Shown here piece after piece: positions 14,624 to 22,165 of a stretch of DNA of 64,000 nt. Where the stretch lies: contig NZ_CP045404.1 in assembly GCF_009363715.1 (NCBI RefSeq), positions 650,001 through 714,000 on the forward strand. Reading direction: 5' to 3'. The notes below the pieces were generated by a model that did no database searches, was not told the DNA's origin, and saw only the letters and a program-made list of their open reading frames with translations. The translations under genes were made by a program, and so were the position numbers. The DNA comes from Roseovarius sp. THAF9. Lineage in GTDB: Bacteria > Pseudomonadota > Alphaproteobacteria > Rhodobacterales > Rhodobacteraceae. Position 1 is the stretch's first letter, and each line of letters begins with the position of its first letter.

Positions 14624-15052
14624 TCAGGAGATCTCTGCGAACATGGCCAGGGTTTCGGCCTCGGTCATGCGTTTGTGGTCGCCTGCCAGCGCGTAGGCGT
14701 CGGGCTTGCGGTCGATGAAGATTTCCTCGGTCAGGGTGATGCCGGTCGGGTCATTCAACAGGCCAAGAGCGACGTGCATGTCGCCCTGCATCGGGCCCGG
14801 TGCGGTGACGCGGTAGAAGAGGTTCGTGCCGCAGGTGGCGCAGAAACAGCGTTCGGCCCAGTCGGAGGAAATGTAGGTGGAAATGTTGTTGGCGCCAGTG
14901 ATCGTGGCATCGCCCGCCTTGACGTGCAGTCCCAGATAGACGCCGCCGGACCATTTGCGGCACATCCCGCAATGGCAGGCGCCGGTGGTGTCAGGGGCGT
15001 TGGCGATGTCGAGGGTCACTGCGCAGCAAAGGCAGGTTCCGGATTTTTGCAT
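14624..15052 (-). CDS. GFA-family zinc-binding protein (first copy)
   Basis: This is a 142-residue protein of the GFA/CENP-V fold. The family binds structural zinc with cysteine pairs and includes glutathione-dependent formaldehyde-activating enzymes, although most members lack proven activity. Cys7 and Cys9 (CLC), Cys26, Cys28 and Cys31 (CHCGMC), and Cys69, Cys71 and Cys74 (CFCATCG) are all present. I chose ATG 15052 since upstream codons do not resemble the family. It is divergent from a GST gene, which fits a shared glutathione or electrophile-detoxification theme. A second, distinct GFA gene is at 44986-45426. Confidence 0.85.
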   Translation of the reverse strand: MQKSGTCLCCAVTLDIANAPDTTGACHCGMCRKWSGGVYLGLHVKAGDATITGANNISTYISSDWAERCFCATCGTNLFYRVTAPGPMQGDMHVALGLLNDPTGITLTEEIFIDRKPDAYALAGDHKRMTEAETLAMFAEIS

Positions 15053-15184
15053 GATAGGTCTCCACTCCAGGTTGGGGCAGGATAGGCGTTCAGTATGACA
15101 GCAAATGTCAGCAAGGGAGCGGAATTTCGTTGCGCCGCTCCGCAAGGCGCGCAAGCGTGAGGCGTCAAATCTGGGAGACGCGAC

Positions 15185-15772
15185 ATGTACGAAGTGATCG
15201 GATCGAAGGCCAGCCGGGCGTTCCGGGTGCTGTGGCTGCTGGAAGAGTTGGGCGTGGATTATGATCACACGCCTGCCGGGCCGCGCAGCGCCGAGGCGGT
15301 GGCGGCGAACCCGTCGGGCAAGATTCCCGCGTTGCGGGTGGACGGCGCGGTGGTGACGGAATCGGTGGCGATCATGAGCTTCCTGGCCGACCGGCATGGC
15401 GCGCTGACTTACAAGGCGGGCACGTTGGAGCGCGCGCGGCAGGATGCGCTGACGCACCAGATCCTCGATGACGTGGATTGTGCCCTGTGGATGGCGGCGC
15501 GGCACACATTCGTTCTGCCCGAGGACAAGCGGGTGGGCGCGGTCAAGGACACGCTGAAATGGGAGTACGAGGCCAATATCGCGCGGCTGTCCGAGGCGCT
15601 AGAGGGCCCGTTTCTGATGGGAGAGGAGATGACGATCCCCGATATTCTGCTGGTGCATTGTTTGCGCTGGGCGGAGATCGCGAAGTTTCCCGGCCCCGGC
15701 GAGGTGCTTGAGGCGTATAGGGCGCGGCTGGAAACGCGCGAGGCGTTCCGGAAGGTGTCGGAGATGGGGTGA
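15185..15772 (+). CDS. Glutathione S-transferase family protein
   Basis: This is a 195-residue cytosolic GST. The thioredoxin-like N-terminal domain has KIPAL with the cis-proline and the glutathione-binding TESVAI (Glu59-Ser60). An all-alpha C-terminal domain follows, containing MTIPDILLVHCLRWA, the N-capping/hydrophobic-staple region. The first strand carries a Ser-rich GSKASRAFRVLWLLEEL stretch. It is divergently transcribed from the GFA gene. The substrate is unknown. Confidence 0.88.
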   Translation: MYEVIGSKASRAFRVLWLLEELGVDYDHTPAGPRSAEAVAANPSGKIPALRVDGAVVTESVAIMSFLADRHGALTYKAGTLERARQDALTHQILDDVDCALWMAARHTFVLPEDKRVGAVKDTLKWEYEANIARLSEALEGPFLMGEEMTIPDILLVHCLRWAEIAKFPGPGEVLEAYRARLETREAFRKVSEMG

Positions 15773-15791
15773 GGGAGCGGCCGGTTCGCGT

Positions 15792-15813
15792 GGTGGGTTT
15801 CACCCACCCTACG
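15792..15813. repeat. GGTGGGT-type palindrome, GST-flavoprotein gap
   Basis: GGTGGGTTTC is followed by ACCCACCCTACG: the arms GGTGGGT/ACCCACC enclose a short TTC-type loop and are followed by the CCTACG tail shared by the family. It lies between the convergent GST (+) and flavoprotein (-) genes and may serve as their transcription boundary. Confidence 0.75.
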
Positions 15814-15839
15814 GGATGGAGGCGGCCGCAGTCAGCGCG

Positions 15840-17012
15840 TCAGGGTGTAAATCTGCCAGTCGCAAAGCGGGCCGCGGCGCGACCGGCCCAAAGCCCTGTC
15901 GACAGGCAGGCGGTCAGGAGATAGCCTCCGGTGGGCGCCTCCCAGTTCAGCATTTCACCGGCGGCGAAGGTGCCGGGGCGGGATGTCAGCATCAGATCTT
16001 CGGTCAGGGCGTCGAAGTGCAGGCCGCCGGCGGTCGAGATCGCCTCGTCCATGGGGCGCGGGCCGGCAAGGGGGATCGGCAGGGCCTTGATGACCGGCGC
16101 GAGGTCGTCGGGCAGAGGGCGGGCGCATTCGTTCAGCAGAGCTTGTTCTACGGGCGCGAGGCGCAGGGTTTTGCGCAGGTGGTTCGATAGGCTGGCCTTG
16201 CCGCGCGGACGGTTCAGGCGTTTTCGGAGTGCGTCGAGCGACAGGTCCGGGCGCAGGTCGACCGTAAGCGCCGCTCCCTCGCGTAGCGGGCGGGAGAGTG
16301 CGTAGAGCCCGCCGCCTTCGATACCCTTGGAGGACAGAACGACCTCGCCGCGTGAGACGTGGCTGCCGGCGTGAAGCGCAATGTTCTTTAATGGCTGGCC
16401 GAAATGGCGCTGCATGTGCGACGACCAGTCGACGGTGAAGCCCATGTTGGCGGGTTGGAACGGAGTGATCTGATCCGGCAGATGAGCCGCCCACGCGCCG
16501 TCGGAGCCGAGGCGCGCCCAGCTGGCGCCGCCGCAGGCCAGCACGGTAACGGTGGGCGTCAGGCTGTGCGGGCCACCCGGCGTGTCGAACTCTATCGCAT
16601 CGCCATTCCAGCCGGCCCAGCGCCAGCGGCGGTGCAGGGTCACGCCCAGCCCTTCGAGACGGGAGAGCCACGCGCGCAGGAGCGGCGAGGCTTTCATCGT
16701 GGTGGGAAAGACGCGGCCGGTGGAGCCGGTGAAGGCGGGCTGGCCCAGCCCCTCTGCCCAGCGGATGACATCGTCCGGCCCGAAGGCGGTGAGCATCGGG
16801 CGCAGGTGTGGCGCGGCCTCGGCATAGGCGGCAAGGCAGGTTTCCGGATCCTCGGCCTTGGTGAGGTTGAGGCCGGACTTGCCGGCCATGAGGAACTTTC
16901 GGGCCGGGGATGGCTTGGCCTCGGCCACGGTGACGGGCACGCCCGCCGAGGCGAGTGCGTCGGCGGCCATCAGGCCCGCCGGCCCCGCGCCGATGACGAG
17001 CGCGTCGGTCAT
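15840..17012 (-). CDS. TIGR03862/HI0933-type flavoprotein
   Basis: This is a 390-residue FAD-binding protein of the HI0933-like family. The dinucleotide motif GAGPAG is at residues 8-13. FLMAGKSGLNLT is the family signature following the first helix, and the C-terminal ISTAGGLHFDAL...GTFAAGEMLNWEAPTGGYLLTACLSTG is diagnostic. Biochemical function is not established for the family. It overlaps the upstream mscS-like gene by 4 bases (ATGA), so the two are co-transcribed. Confidence 0.87.
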   Translation of the reverse strand: MTDALVIGAGPAGLMAADALASAGVPVTVAEAKPSPARKFLMAGKSGLNLTKAEDPETCLAAYAEAAPHLRPMLTAFGPDDVIRWAEGLGQPAFTGSTGRVFPTTMKASPLLRAWLSRLEGLGVTLHRRWRWAGWNGDAIEFDTPGGPHSLTPTVTVLACGGASWARLGSDGAWAAHLPDQITPFQPANMGFTVDWSSHMQRHFGQPLKNIALHAGSHVSRGEVVLSSKGIEGGGLYALSRPLREGAALTVDLRPDLSLDALRKRLNRPRGKASLSNHLRKTLRLAPVEQALLNECARPLPDDLAPVIKALPIPLAGPRPMDEAISTAGGLHFDALTEDLMLTSRPGTFAAGEMLNWEAPTGGYLLTACLSTGLWAGRAAARFATGRFTP

Positions 17013-18343
17013 GCGCCGGGGGGTGTCGCGGTGCCGAGCCCCTTGTGATGCACGACCTGCTGCGGGAAGGGGATTTCGATGTCATGCGCCTTGAGCGCGT
17101 TCCAGATGGCGAAGAGGACCTGCGGGGTGAAGCGGTTCTTGCCGTCGTCGATGCCGTTGACCCAGAATTCGACGGCGAACTCGACGCCGCTGTCGCCGAA
17201 GGCGCGCAACTCGCAATCGGGGCCGTCGGGTTCTTGCAGGATGAAATCGAGCTTCGAGACCGCCTCTTCGATGATACCCGGCACGAGGTTGATATCGGTG
17301 TCGTAGCTGACCGAGAAGGGCGCCTCGTAACGGTTGGCGCTGCCCTGATCGGAGTAGTTCACAACACGGGTGGTGATGAAATCCTCGTTTGGGACCACGA
17401 TCCAGCGGCCATCGAAAGTTTCTAGGAACATGGCGCGGGCGGTTGTCTTGACGATCGTGCCCGCCTCGCCGTTGTCGAGTTCGACATAGTCGCCAACGGT
17501 GGCCTGGCCTTCGAGCAGCAGGATGAGACCCGAGATGTAGTTCGAGGCGATCTTTTGCAGGCCGAAGCCGAGGCCCACGCCGATGGCGCCGCCGAGGACG
17601 GCGAGCGAGGTCAGCGGGATGCCGAGGAAGTTCATCAGAACGAGGAAGGCCGCGCCGAAAATGGCGATCTCGGCGGCCTTGGCGGCAAGTTGGCGCGTGG
17701 CCGGGCGCATCTCTTCCTGCGACTGGATGTAGGTGGCGGATTGCTCGTTCGACCAGCGGCCCAGCCAGAAGGCTATGGCGCCCGCCACGACGGCCTTGAT
17801 CAGCCACAGAAGGTCGAAGGACATGTTGCCCAGGGGGACGATGGTGGACTCGAGGCGTTCGGTCACGGGACCCAGCAGGTTCAGCACGTAGAGCGCCGCG
17901 ACAGGGATCAGGACGTAGCGGCCCAGCAGTTTCAGGAACGGGTCCGAGATGATGTCGCGCACGAGGGCGCGGACCGCGAGAAAGAGGAACAATCGTTGGC
18001 CAAAGGCGATGACGGCGCCGGAGCCGAAGACCGAGCGGGTCACGTTTTCGCCGATGCCGGTCAGGACATAGGCCAGCAGCGGCAGCAGCAACGGCAGGAA
18101 AAGCAGCAGGAACCGGCGCGCGCGGGCGAGGATATGAACCTGGTCCTCGGGTGGGGTCAGGACGCGGGCAAGCGCCGGGCGCAGGCGGCGGGTGATGAGC
18201 CAGGCCAACAGGAACGCCGCTACGAGGATCGCGAATTGCGACCAGGCCGCGGGGCTGAGCGCCCATGTCTGCGCGATGTCCCAGCCCTGGCGGGCGTATT
18301 CGATGCCCTGCGCGACAAACGCGGGCGGGTTGTCCCAATCCAT
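17009..18343 (-). CDS. MscS-family mechanosensitive channel
   Basis: This is a 444-residue small-conductance mechanosensitive channel. Several hydrophobic segments fill the first half (for example FAILVAAFLLAWLI, FLLLFLPLLLPLLAYVL, AIFGAAFLVLMNFLGI). The pore-lining TM3 is AVLGGAIGVGLGFGLQKIASNYISGLILLLE, which carries the Gly/Ala packing and the conserved GFGLQ..NxxSG motif. A beta domain follows (VGDYVELDNGEAGTIVKTTARAMFLETFDGRWIVVPNEDF). The role is inferred as release of solutes during hypo-osmotic shock, relevant to a marine bacterium. It is the first gene of a two-gene unit with the flavoprotein. Confidence 0.92.
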   Translation of the reverse strand: MDWDNPPAFVAQGIEYARQGWDIAQTWALSPAAWSQFAILVAAFLLAWLITRRLRPALARVLTPPEDQVHILARARRFLLLFLPLLLPLLAYVLTGIGENVTRSVFGSGAVIAFGQRLFLFLAVRALVRDIISDPFLKLLGRYVLIPVAALYVLNLLGPVTERLESTIVPLGNMSFDLLWLIKAVVAGAIAFWLGRWSNEQSATYIQSQEEMRPATRQLAAKAAEIAIFGAAFLVLMNFLGIPLTSLAVLGGAIGVGLGFGLQKIASNYISGLILLLEGQATVGDYVELDNGEAGTIVKTTARAMFLETFDGRWIVVPNEDFITTRVVNYSDQGSANRYEAPFSVSYDTDINLVPGIIEEAVSKLDFILQEPDGPDCELRAFGDSGVEFAVEFWVNGIDDGKNRFTPQVLFAIWNALKAHDIEIPFPQQVVHHKGLGTATPPGA

Positions 18344-18416
18344 GGCAGCCCCCTTGCCATTCTTCGTGGTGCCTCCATCCTCTTGCCTGTCGTGGCAAAA
18401 AGATCAAGGAAAAGCG

Positions 18417-18710
18417 ATGGACGACCCGGTGTGTCCGTTGTGCGGACGGCCCATCCCGCCCGAGGCAAAGCAGAGCCTGCATCACCTGGTTCCCAAGCTG
18501 AAAGGCGGCAAGGGCGGGCCGGTCGTGCTGTTGCATCAGATCTGCCACAACGAGATTCACGCCACGCTGACAGAGGCGGAGCTGGCGCGGGACTATGCCA
18601 CGATTGAGGCGTTGCGGGCACATCCCCGGCTGGAAAAGTTCATCCGCTGGGTGGCCAAGCGCCCGCCCGGGTTTCATTCGAAAACACCGGGTGGGCGACG
18701 GAAACGTTGA
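18417..18710 (+). CDS. Small HNH-type protein
   Basis: This is a 97-residue protein with an HNH-like zinc-knuckle core: Cys6/Cys9 (CPLCG), His22-His23 in SLHHLVPKLKGG, and CHNEIH (Cys43-His48). Stand-alone HNH proteins of this size are common in alphaproteobacteria, and nuclease activity is presumed rather than shown. The start ATG follows AAGGAAAAGCG. No restriction or phage genes are adjacent. The C terminus is basic and would suit nucleic-acid contact. Confidence 0.8.
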   Translation: MDDPVCPLCGRPIPPEAKQSLHHLVPKLKGGKGGPVVLLHQICHNEIHATLTEAELARDYATIEALRAHPRLEKFIRWVAKRPPGFHSKTPGGRRKR

Positions 18711-18768
18711 CTTCGCGCAAGGCGGGGCGTGCCGGGATGCGGTATGCTTGGCGCGGGAGGATTTCATA

Positions 18769-19131
18769 ATGACCGTCAAATATATCGAAGATGCCGATAC
18801 GAAGACCGTCGAGTTGACGGTGTCGGGAAAGGTCACGCGGGAGGATTACGACCGGATCGCTGACCGGATGCAGAGCTTTATCGACGCCCAGGGCACGGTG
18901 AAGCTGATCGAGGTGATCGAGAGCCTCGATGGGTTCGAGCCCTCGGTGATCTGGCCGGGGATCAAGTTCGATTTCAGGAATCTGCGCCATATCAGCCATG
19001 TGGCGGTGGTGTCGGATATCGGCTGGATCGGGCCGGTGTCCAAGGCGGCGGGGGCGCTGATGTCGACCAAGCTGCGGACCTATGATCTGGCCGATCTGGA
19101 CGCGGCGCGGGAATGGGTCGCGGCAGCGTGA
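18769..19131 (+). CDS. SpoIIAA-like STAS-domain protein
   Basis: This 120-residue protein has the pattern of SpoIIAA-like STAS/SEC14 proteins: an N-terminal beta hairpin (VELTVSGKVTREDYDRI), a helix, the VKLIEVIESLDGFEP strand, FDFRNLRHISHVAVVSDIGWIGPVSK and a C-terminal DLDAAREWV helix. Such proteins are thought to bind lipids or act as anti-anti-sigma-like partners, but no function is known for this class. ATG 18769 was chosen because GGGAGG lies just upstream. Nothing in the neighbourhood points to a partner. Confidence 0.75.
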   Translation: MTVKYIEDADTKTVELTVSGKVTREDYDRIADRMQSFIDAQGTVKLIEVIESLDGFEPSVIWPGIKFDFRNLRHISHVAVVSDIGWIGPVSKAAGALMSTKLRTYDLADLDAAREWVAAA

Positions 19132-19188
19132 CTTGACCGCGCGCCGGGATGGGGCACTCTTGCGGGCGTGGAAACATACGAGGGCAAG

Positions 19189-20571
19189 ATGGATCTGACA
19201 CGGCGGGAGGTGATGGCGCTGGCCGGCGGGCTGGTCGGGGCACAGGTTATGCCGGGGCCGGCGTGGGCCGGTGACTCGCGCCACCTTCTGACCGCGGCGC
19301 CCGCCGAGGTTCAGCTGGCGCCCGGCGAGTTTCCGAAGACGCGCGTATGGTCCTACGGTGGGCAGGTGCCGGGGCCGGTGTTGCGCCATAAGCAGGGCGA
19401 GATGTTCGAGGCGCGGCTGGTCAACGGGTTGGAGCAGGAAACGACCGTGCATTGGCACGGGTTGCGCCTGCCCAACGCGATGGATGGCGTGCCGGGCATG
19501 ACGCAGGCGGCGGTGCACCCGGGCGAGAGCTTCGACTATCGGTTTGCCCTGCGCGATGCGGGCACGTTCTGGTACCATCCGCACGCCAATTCGCTGGAGC
19601 AGATTTCGCGCGGGCTGTCCGGGGTGCTGGTGGTGGACGAGGCGGAGCCGCCGGAGGTGGATGCCGAGGAGATCGCGGTGCTGGACGACTGGCGGCTGAC
19701 CGAGGACGCGCAACTGCATACCGAGTTCGGCAATCGGCACGACATGTCCCATGCCGGACGGCTGGGCAATTATATCACCGTGAACGGCGCGGGCGAGCTG
19801 CGGCGCAGCTATGCGCGGGGCACGCGGCTGCGGCTGCGGCTGGTCAATGCGGCGACGGCACGGGTGTTCCGGCTGGTATTTAAGGGGATGAACGCCTGGG
19901 TGGTGGCGCTGGACGCGATGTCGGTGGAGCGGCCCGAGCGGGTCGAGCAACTGGAACTGGGACCGGCGCAGCGCGCGGACCTGATCGTGGACATCACCGC
20001 CGAGACCGGGGAGGAGGCGATCATCGGATCGGTGGAGCGGGACGGGACCTATGCGACGGTGTCCGTGTCGGTCGACGGCGTGGAGCAGGCCGTGCGAGAC
20101 GCGCCGCAAGCACTGCCACCCAACGACCTGCCAGAGCTGGCGTTGAAGGATGCGCGGCAGGTGCCATTGGTCATGGAGGGCGGCGCGATGCGGGGCCTGC
20201 CGGAGCGGGTCATGTGGCAGGGATCAAAGATGGAGGCGCGGGCGCTCTATGAGGCGGGGCAGTTCTGGGCCTTCAACGGGCAGGCCGGGATGGATGATAA
20301 GCCGCTGGTCGAAGCTAGCCTAGGAGAGACGGTGCGGGTGCCGATGGAAAACCGGACGGCGTTTTCCCATTCAATGCATCTGCATGGGCAGCATTTCCGT
20401 GAGGTGCTACCCGATGGGCGTCTGGGGCCGTGGCGTGATACGCTGGTGATCCATCCCGACGAGACACGCGAGATTGCCTTTGTCGCCGAAAACCCGGGCG
20501 ACTGGATGTTTCATTGTCACATGGCCGCGCACCAGATGTCGGGCATGATGAACTGGATACGGATCACGTAG
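19189..20571 (+). CDS. Multicopper oxidase
   Basis: This is a 460-residue three-cupredoxin multicopper oxidase that oxidises a substrate (often Cu(I) or phenolics) and reduces oxygen to water. The copper ligands are visible: His88/His90 (HWHG), His130/His132 (WYHPH), HSMHLHGQHF, and the type-1 site HCH(x3)H(x4)M at 442-453. The N terminus (MDLTRREVMALAGG...AWA) looks like a short Tat-type signal, with RR but a degenerate motif, so export in folded form is likely. GTG 19168 is possible, but ATG 19189 has GAGGG in front and gives a better signal peptide. CueO- or CopA-like copper tolerance is plausible. Confidence 0.88.
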   Translation: MDLTRREVMALAGGLVGAQVMPGPAWAGDSRHLLTAAPAEVQLAPGEFPKTRVWSYGGQVPGPVLRHKQGEMFEARLVNGLEQETTVHWHGLRLPNAMDGVPGMTQAAVHPGESFDYRFALRDAGTFWYHPHANSLEQISRGLSGVLVVDEAEPPEVDAEEIAVLDDWRLTEDAQLHTEFGNRHDMSHAGRLGNYITVNGAGELRRSYARGTRLRLRLVNAATARVFRLVFKGMNAWVVALDAMSVERPERVEQLELGPAQRADLIVDITAETGEEAIIGSVERDGTYATVSVSVDGVEQAVRDAPQALPPNDLPELALKDARQVPLVMEGGAMRGLPERVMWQGSKMEARALYEAGQFWAFNGQAGMDDKPLVEASLGETVRVPMENRTAFSHSMHLHGQHFREVLPDGRLGPWRDTLVIHPDETREIAFVAENPGDWMFHCHMAAHQMSGMMNWIRIT

Positions 20572-20574
20572 GCG

Positions 20575-20640
20575 CCGTTTTCCGCGCGGAAAACGGGATA
20601 GAAAATACTTATTCTCTATCCCGGAATTTTCGAAAATTCC
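20575..20640. repeat. Palindrome cluster between multicopper oxidase and crotonase genes
   Basis: Three stems stand in series. CCGTTTTCCGC/GCGGAAAACGG (20575-20596) is perfect. GGGATAGA/TCTATCCC (20595-20602 with 20615-20622) follows. GGAATTTTCGAAAATTCC (20623-20640) is perfect and is the same family as 10406-10423. The cluster sits exactly between two convergent genes and probably acts as a bidirectional transcription boundary. Confidence 0.75.
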
Positions 20641-20647
20641 GGCGCGC

Positions 20648-21262
20648 TCAGGGGCGGCAGAGGTGCTTGATGCCCGCCGCGTGGTCCGGTGTGGCGCCGA
20701 GCGCATCGGTGGCGAGCGTGCGCGCAGTGTCGAGCAGGGCATCGGGCTCTGTCACCTGGTCGATCAGGCCCCAGTGATGCGCGGTTTCCGTGTCGATCTT
20801 CTGGCCCGCCATCAGGATCATCTTGGCCCGCGACGGGCCGATCAGCCGCGTCAGCCGCCCCGGGTCGGAGGGTTGTGGCAGGAACCCAAGTTTCATCACC
20901 GGGTAGAAGACCTTGGTGCCGGGCACCGCGATGCGCAGGTCGCAGGCCAGCACCATGCCCATGGCCCCGCCCGCGACGGTGCCATTGAGCGCGGCGATGG
21001 TCAGGCAGGGCAGCGCAGAGAATGCGCCCGACAGGCGCTCCCACACCGGGTCGGTTGGCAGGCCCGATTTGGCGGCCTCGAGGTCCATGCCCGCCGAGAA
21101 CGCCTTGCCGCGGCCGGTCAGGACCAGCGCGCGGGCCTCGGTGGCGGCCTCGGCGATGTCGGCCAGCTCGGTCAGCATGGCGCGGGTCAGGGAATTGGCC
21201 TTGTCCGGCCGGTTCAGTGTGACGGTCCAGAGGCCGTCATCGGATTTGTCGAGGTCGATCAT
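20648..21262 (-). CDS. Crotonase-superfamily protein (enoyl-CoA hydratase-like)
   Basis: This is a 204-residue crotonase-fold protein. The oxyanion-hole segments are present: GKAFSAGMDL (first) and AALNGTVAGGAMGMVLACDLRIA (second). Both acid/base glutamates of true enoyl-CoA hydratases appear to be missing: the CEL-type Glu is replaced in GGAMGM, and the QPExKLG Glu is Val in FYPVMKLG. At about 204 residues it is also shorter than the usual 255-260. It may therefore be a different crotonase (isomerase or hydrolase) or bind CoA without hydratase chemistry. It overlaps the SDR gene by ATGA and is co-expressed with it. Confidence 0.8.
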   Translation of the reverse strand: MIDLDKSDDGLWTVTLNRPDKANSLTRAMLTELADIAEAATEARALVLTGRGKAFSAGMDLEAAKSGLPTDPVWERLSGAFSALPCLTIAALNGTVAGGAMGMVLACDLRIAVPGTKVFYPVMKLGFLPQPSDPGRLTRLIGPSRAKMILMAGQKIDTETAHHWGLIDQVTEPDALLDTARTLATDALGATPDHAAGIKHLCRP

Positions 21263-22002
21263 GTCAGGCCCACCGTGAGACGGATATCCTCGTTGCGCAG
21301 GCTGATGTCCTGACCCAGCCAGCCATCTGCCTCGGCCGTGCACATCCACGCCAGCGCCCGCGCGGGCCAGTCGGGCGGGATGTGGTCGGACCAGTCGAGC
21401 TGGGCCACTGGGTTCATGCCGCTGGCCTTGATCTGGTGCTGCATGTCGGTGGCCACCGTGCCGGGCGACAGGCCCAGAACGCGGATGCCGTGATCGCGGT
21501 TTTCCTTGTCGGCGGCGCGGGTCAGCATCAGCGCGGCGGCCTTGGAGGCGCAGTAGTGGCTCCAGCCTTCGAGCGCGCTGGTGGCGGCACCCGAACTGAT
21601 GGTGATGATGGTGCCGGAGCCGGCCTGTTTCATGACCGGCAGGGCGGCGCGCATGCCGTGGAAGACGCCCTTGAGGTTGATGTCGATGACCGTGTCCCAC
21701 TCGTCGGGATCGACGTCGGACAGGTGCGCGATGGGCTCGATCACCCCGGCGTTGCCGATCAGCACGTCGAGCCCGCCGAAACGGTCGGTGGTCGCGGCCA
21801 CCGCGGCGCTGACGTCGTCGTAGCGGCTGACGTCGCAGGATACGGCCAGGGCGCGGTCGCCGATCTCGGACGCGATCTCCTCGATCGCGGAGGTGCTTCG
21901 CGCGGCGAGCACCACATTGGCCCCCAGCGACGCGAAATGGCGGGCCGCGGCGGCGCCGATGCCGCGGCTGGCGCCAGTGACGAGGACAGTCTTGTCTTGC
22001 AT
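21259..22002 (-). CDS. Short-chain dehydrogenase/reductase
   Basis: This is a 247-residue classical SDR. The Rossmann motif TGASRGIG is at residues 9-16, NAG at 84-86, and the catalytic tetrad reads Asn109, Ser137, Tyr150, Lys154 (YCASK). The coenzyme pocket has AARS after beta2, which suggests NADP(H), though this is uncertain. Together with the downstream crotonase it may act on an acyl-CoA or small keto substrate. No further pathway gene is nearby to define it. Confidence 0.9.
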   Translation of the reverse strand: MQDKTVLVTGASRGIGAAAARHFASLGANVVLAARSTSAIEEIASEIGDRALAVSCDVSRYDDVSAAVAATTDRFGGLDVLIGNAGVIEPIAHLSDVDPDEWDTVIDINLKGVFHGMRAALPVMKQAGSGTIITISSGAATSALEGWSHYCASKAAALMLTRAADKENRDHGIRVLGLSPGTVATDMQHQIKASGMNPVAQLDWSDHIPPDWPARALAWMCTAEADGWLGQDISLRNEDIRLTVGLT

Positions 22003-22165
22003 GGGATTGAACCTTTTCGCCGCTGCGATGACTAAGTCTTGATGCGAGAGCTATCGCGCGTGGCGGGCAAGGTCCAGCGGAAGGCGGGAATTACCCCCCT
22101 TGACCATGCCTGCGCTACGGCGGAAGCTATGCGCGACCAACGATTTCAACACGAAAGGATTCTTC

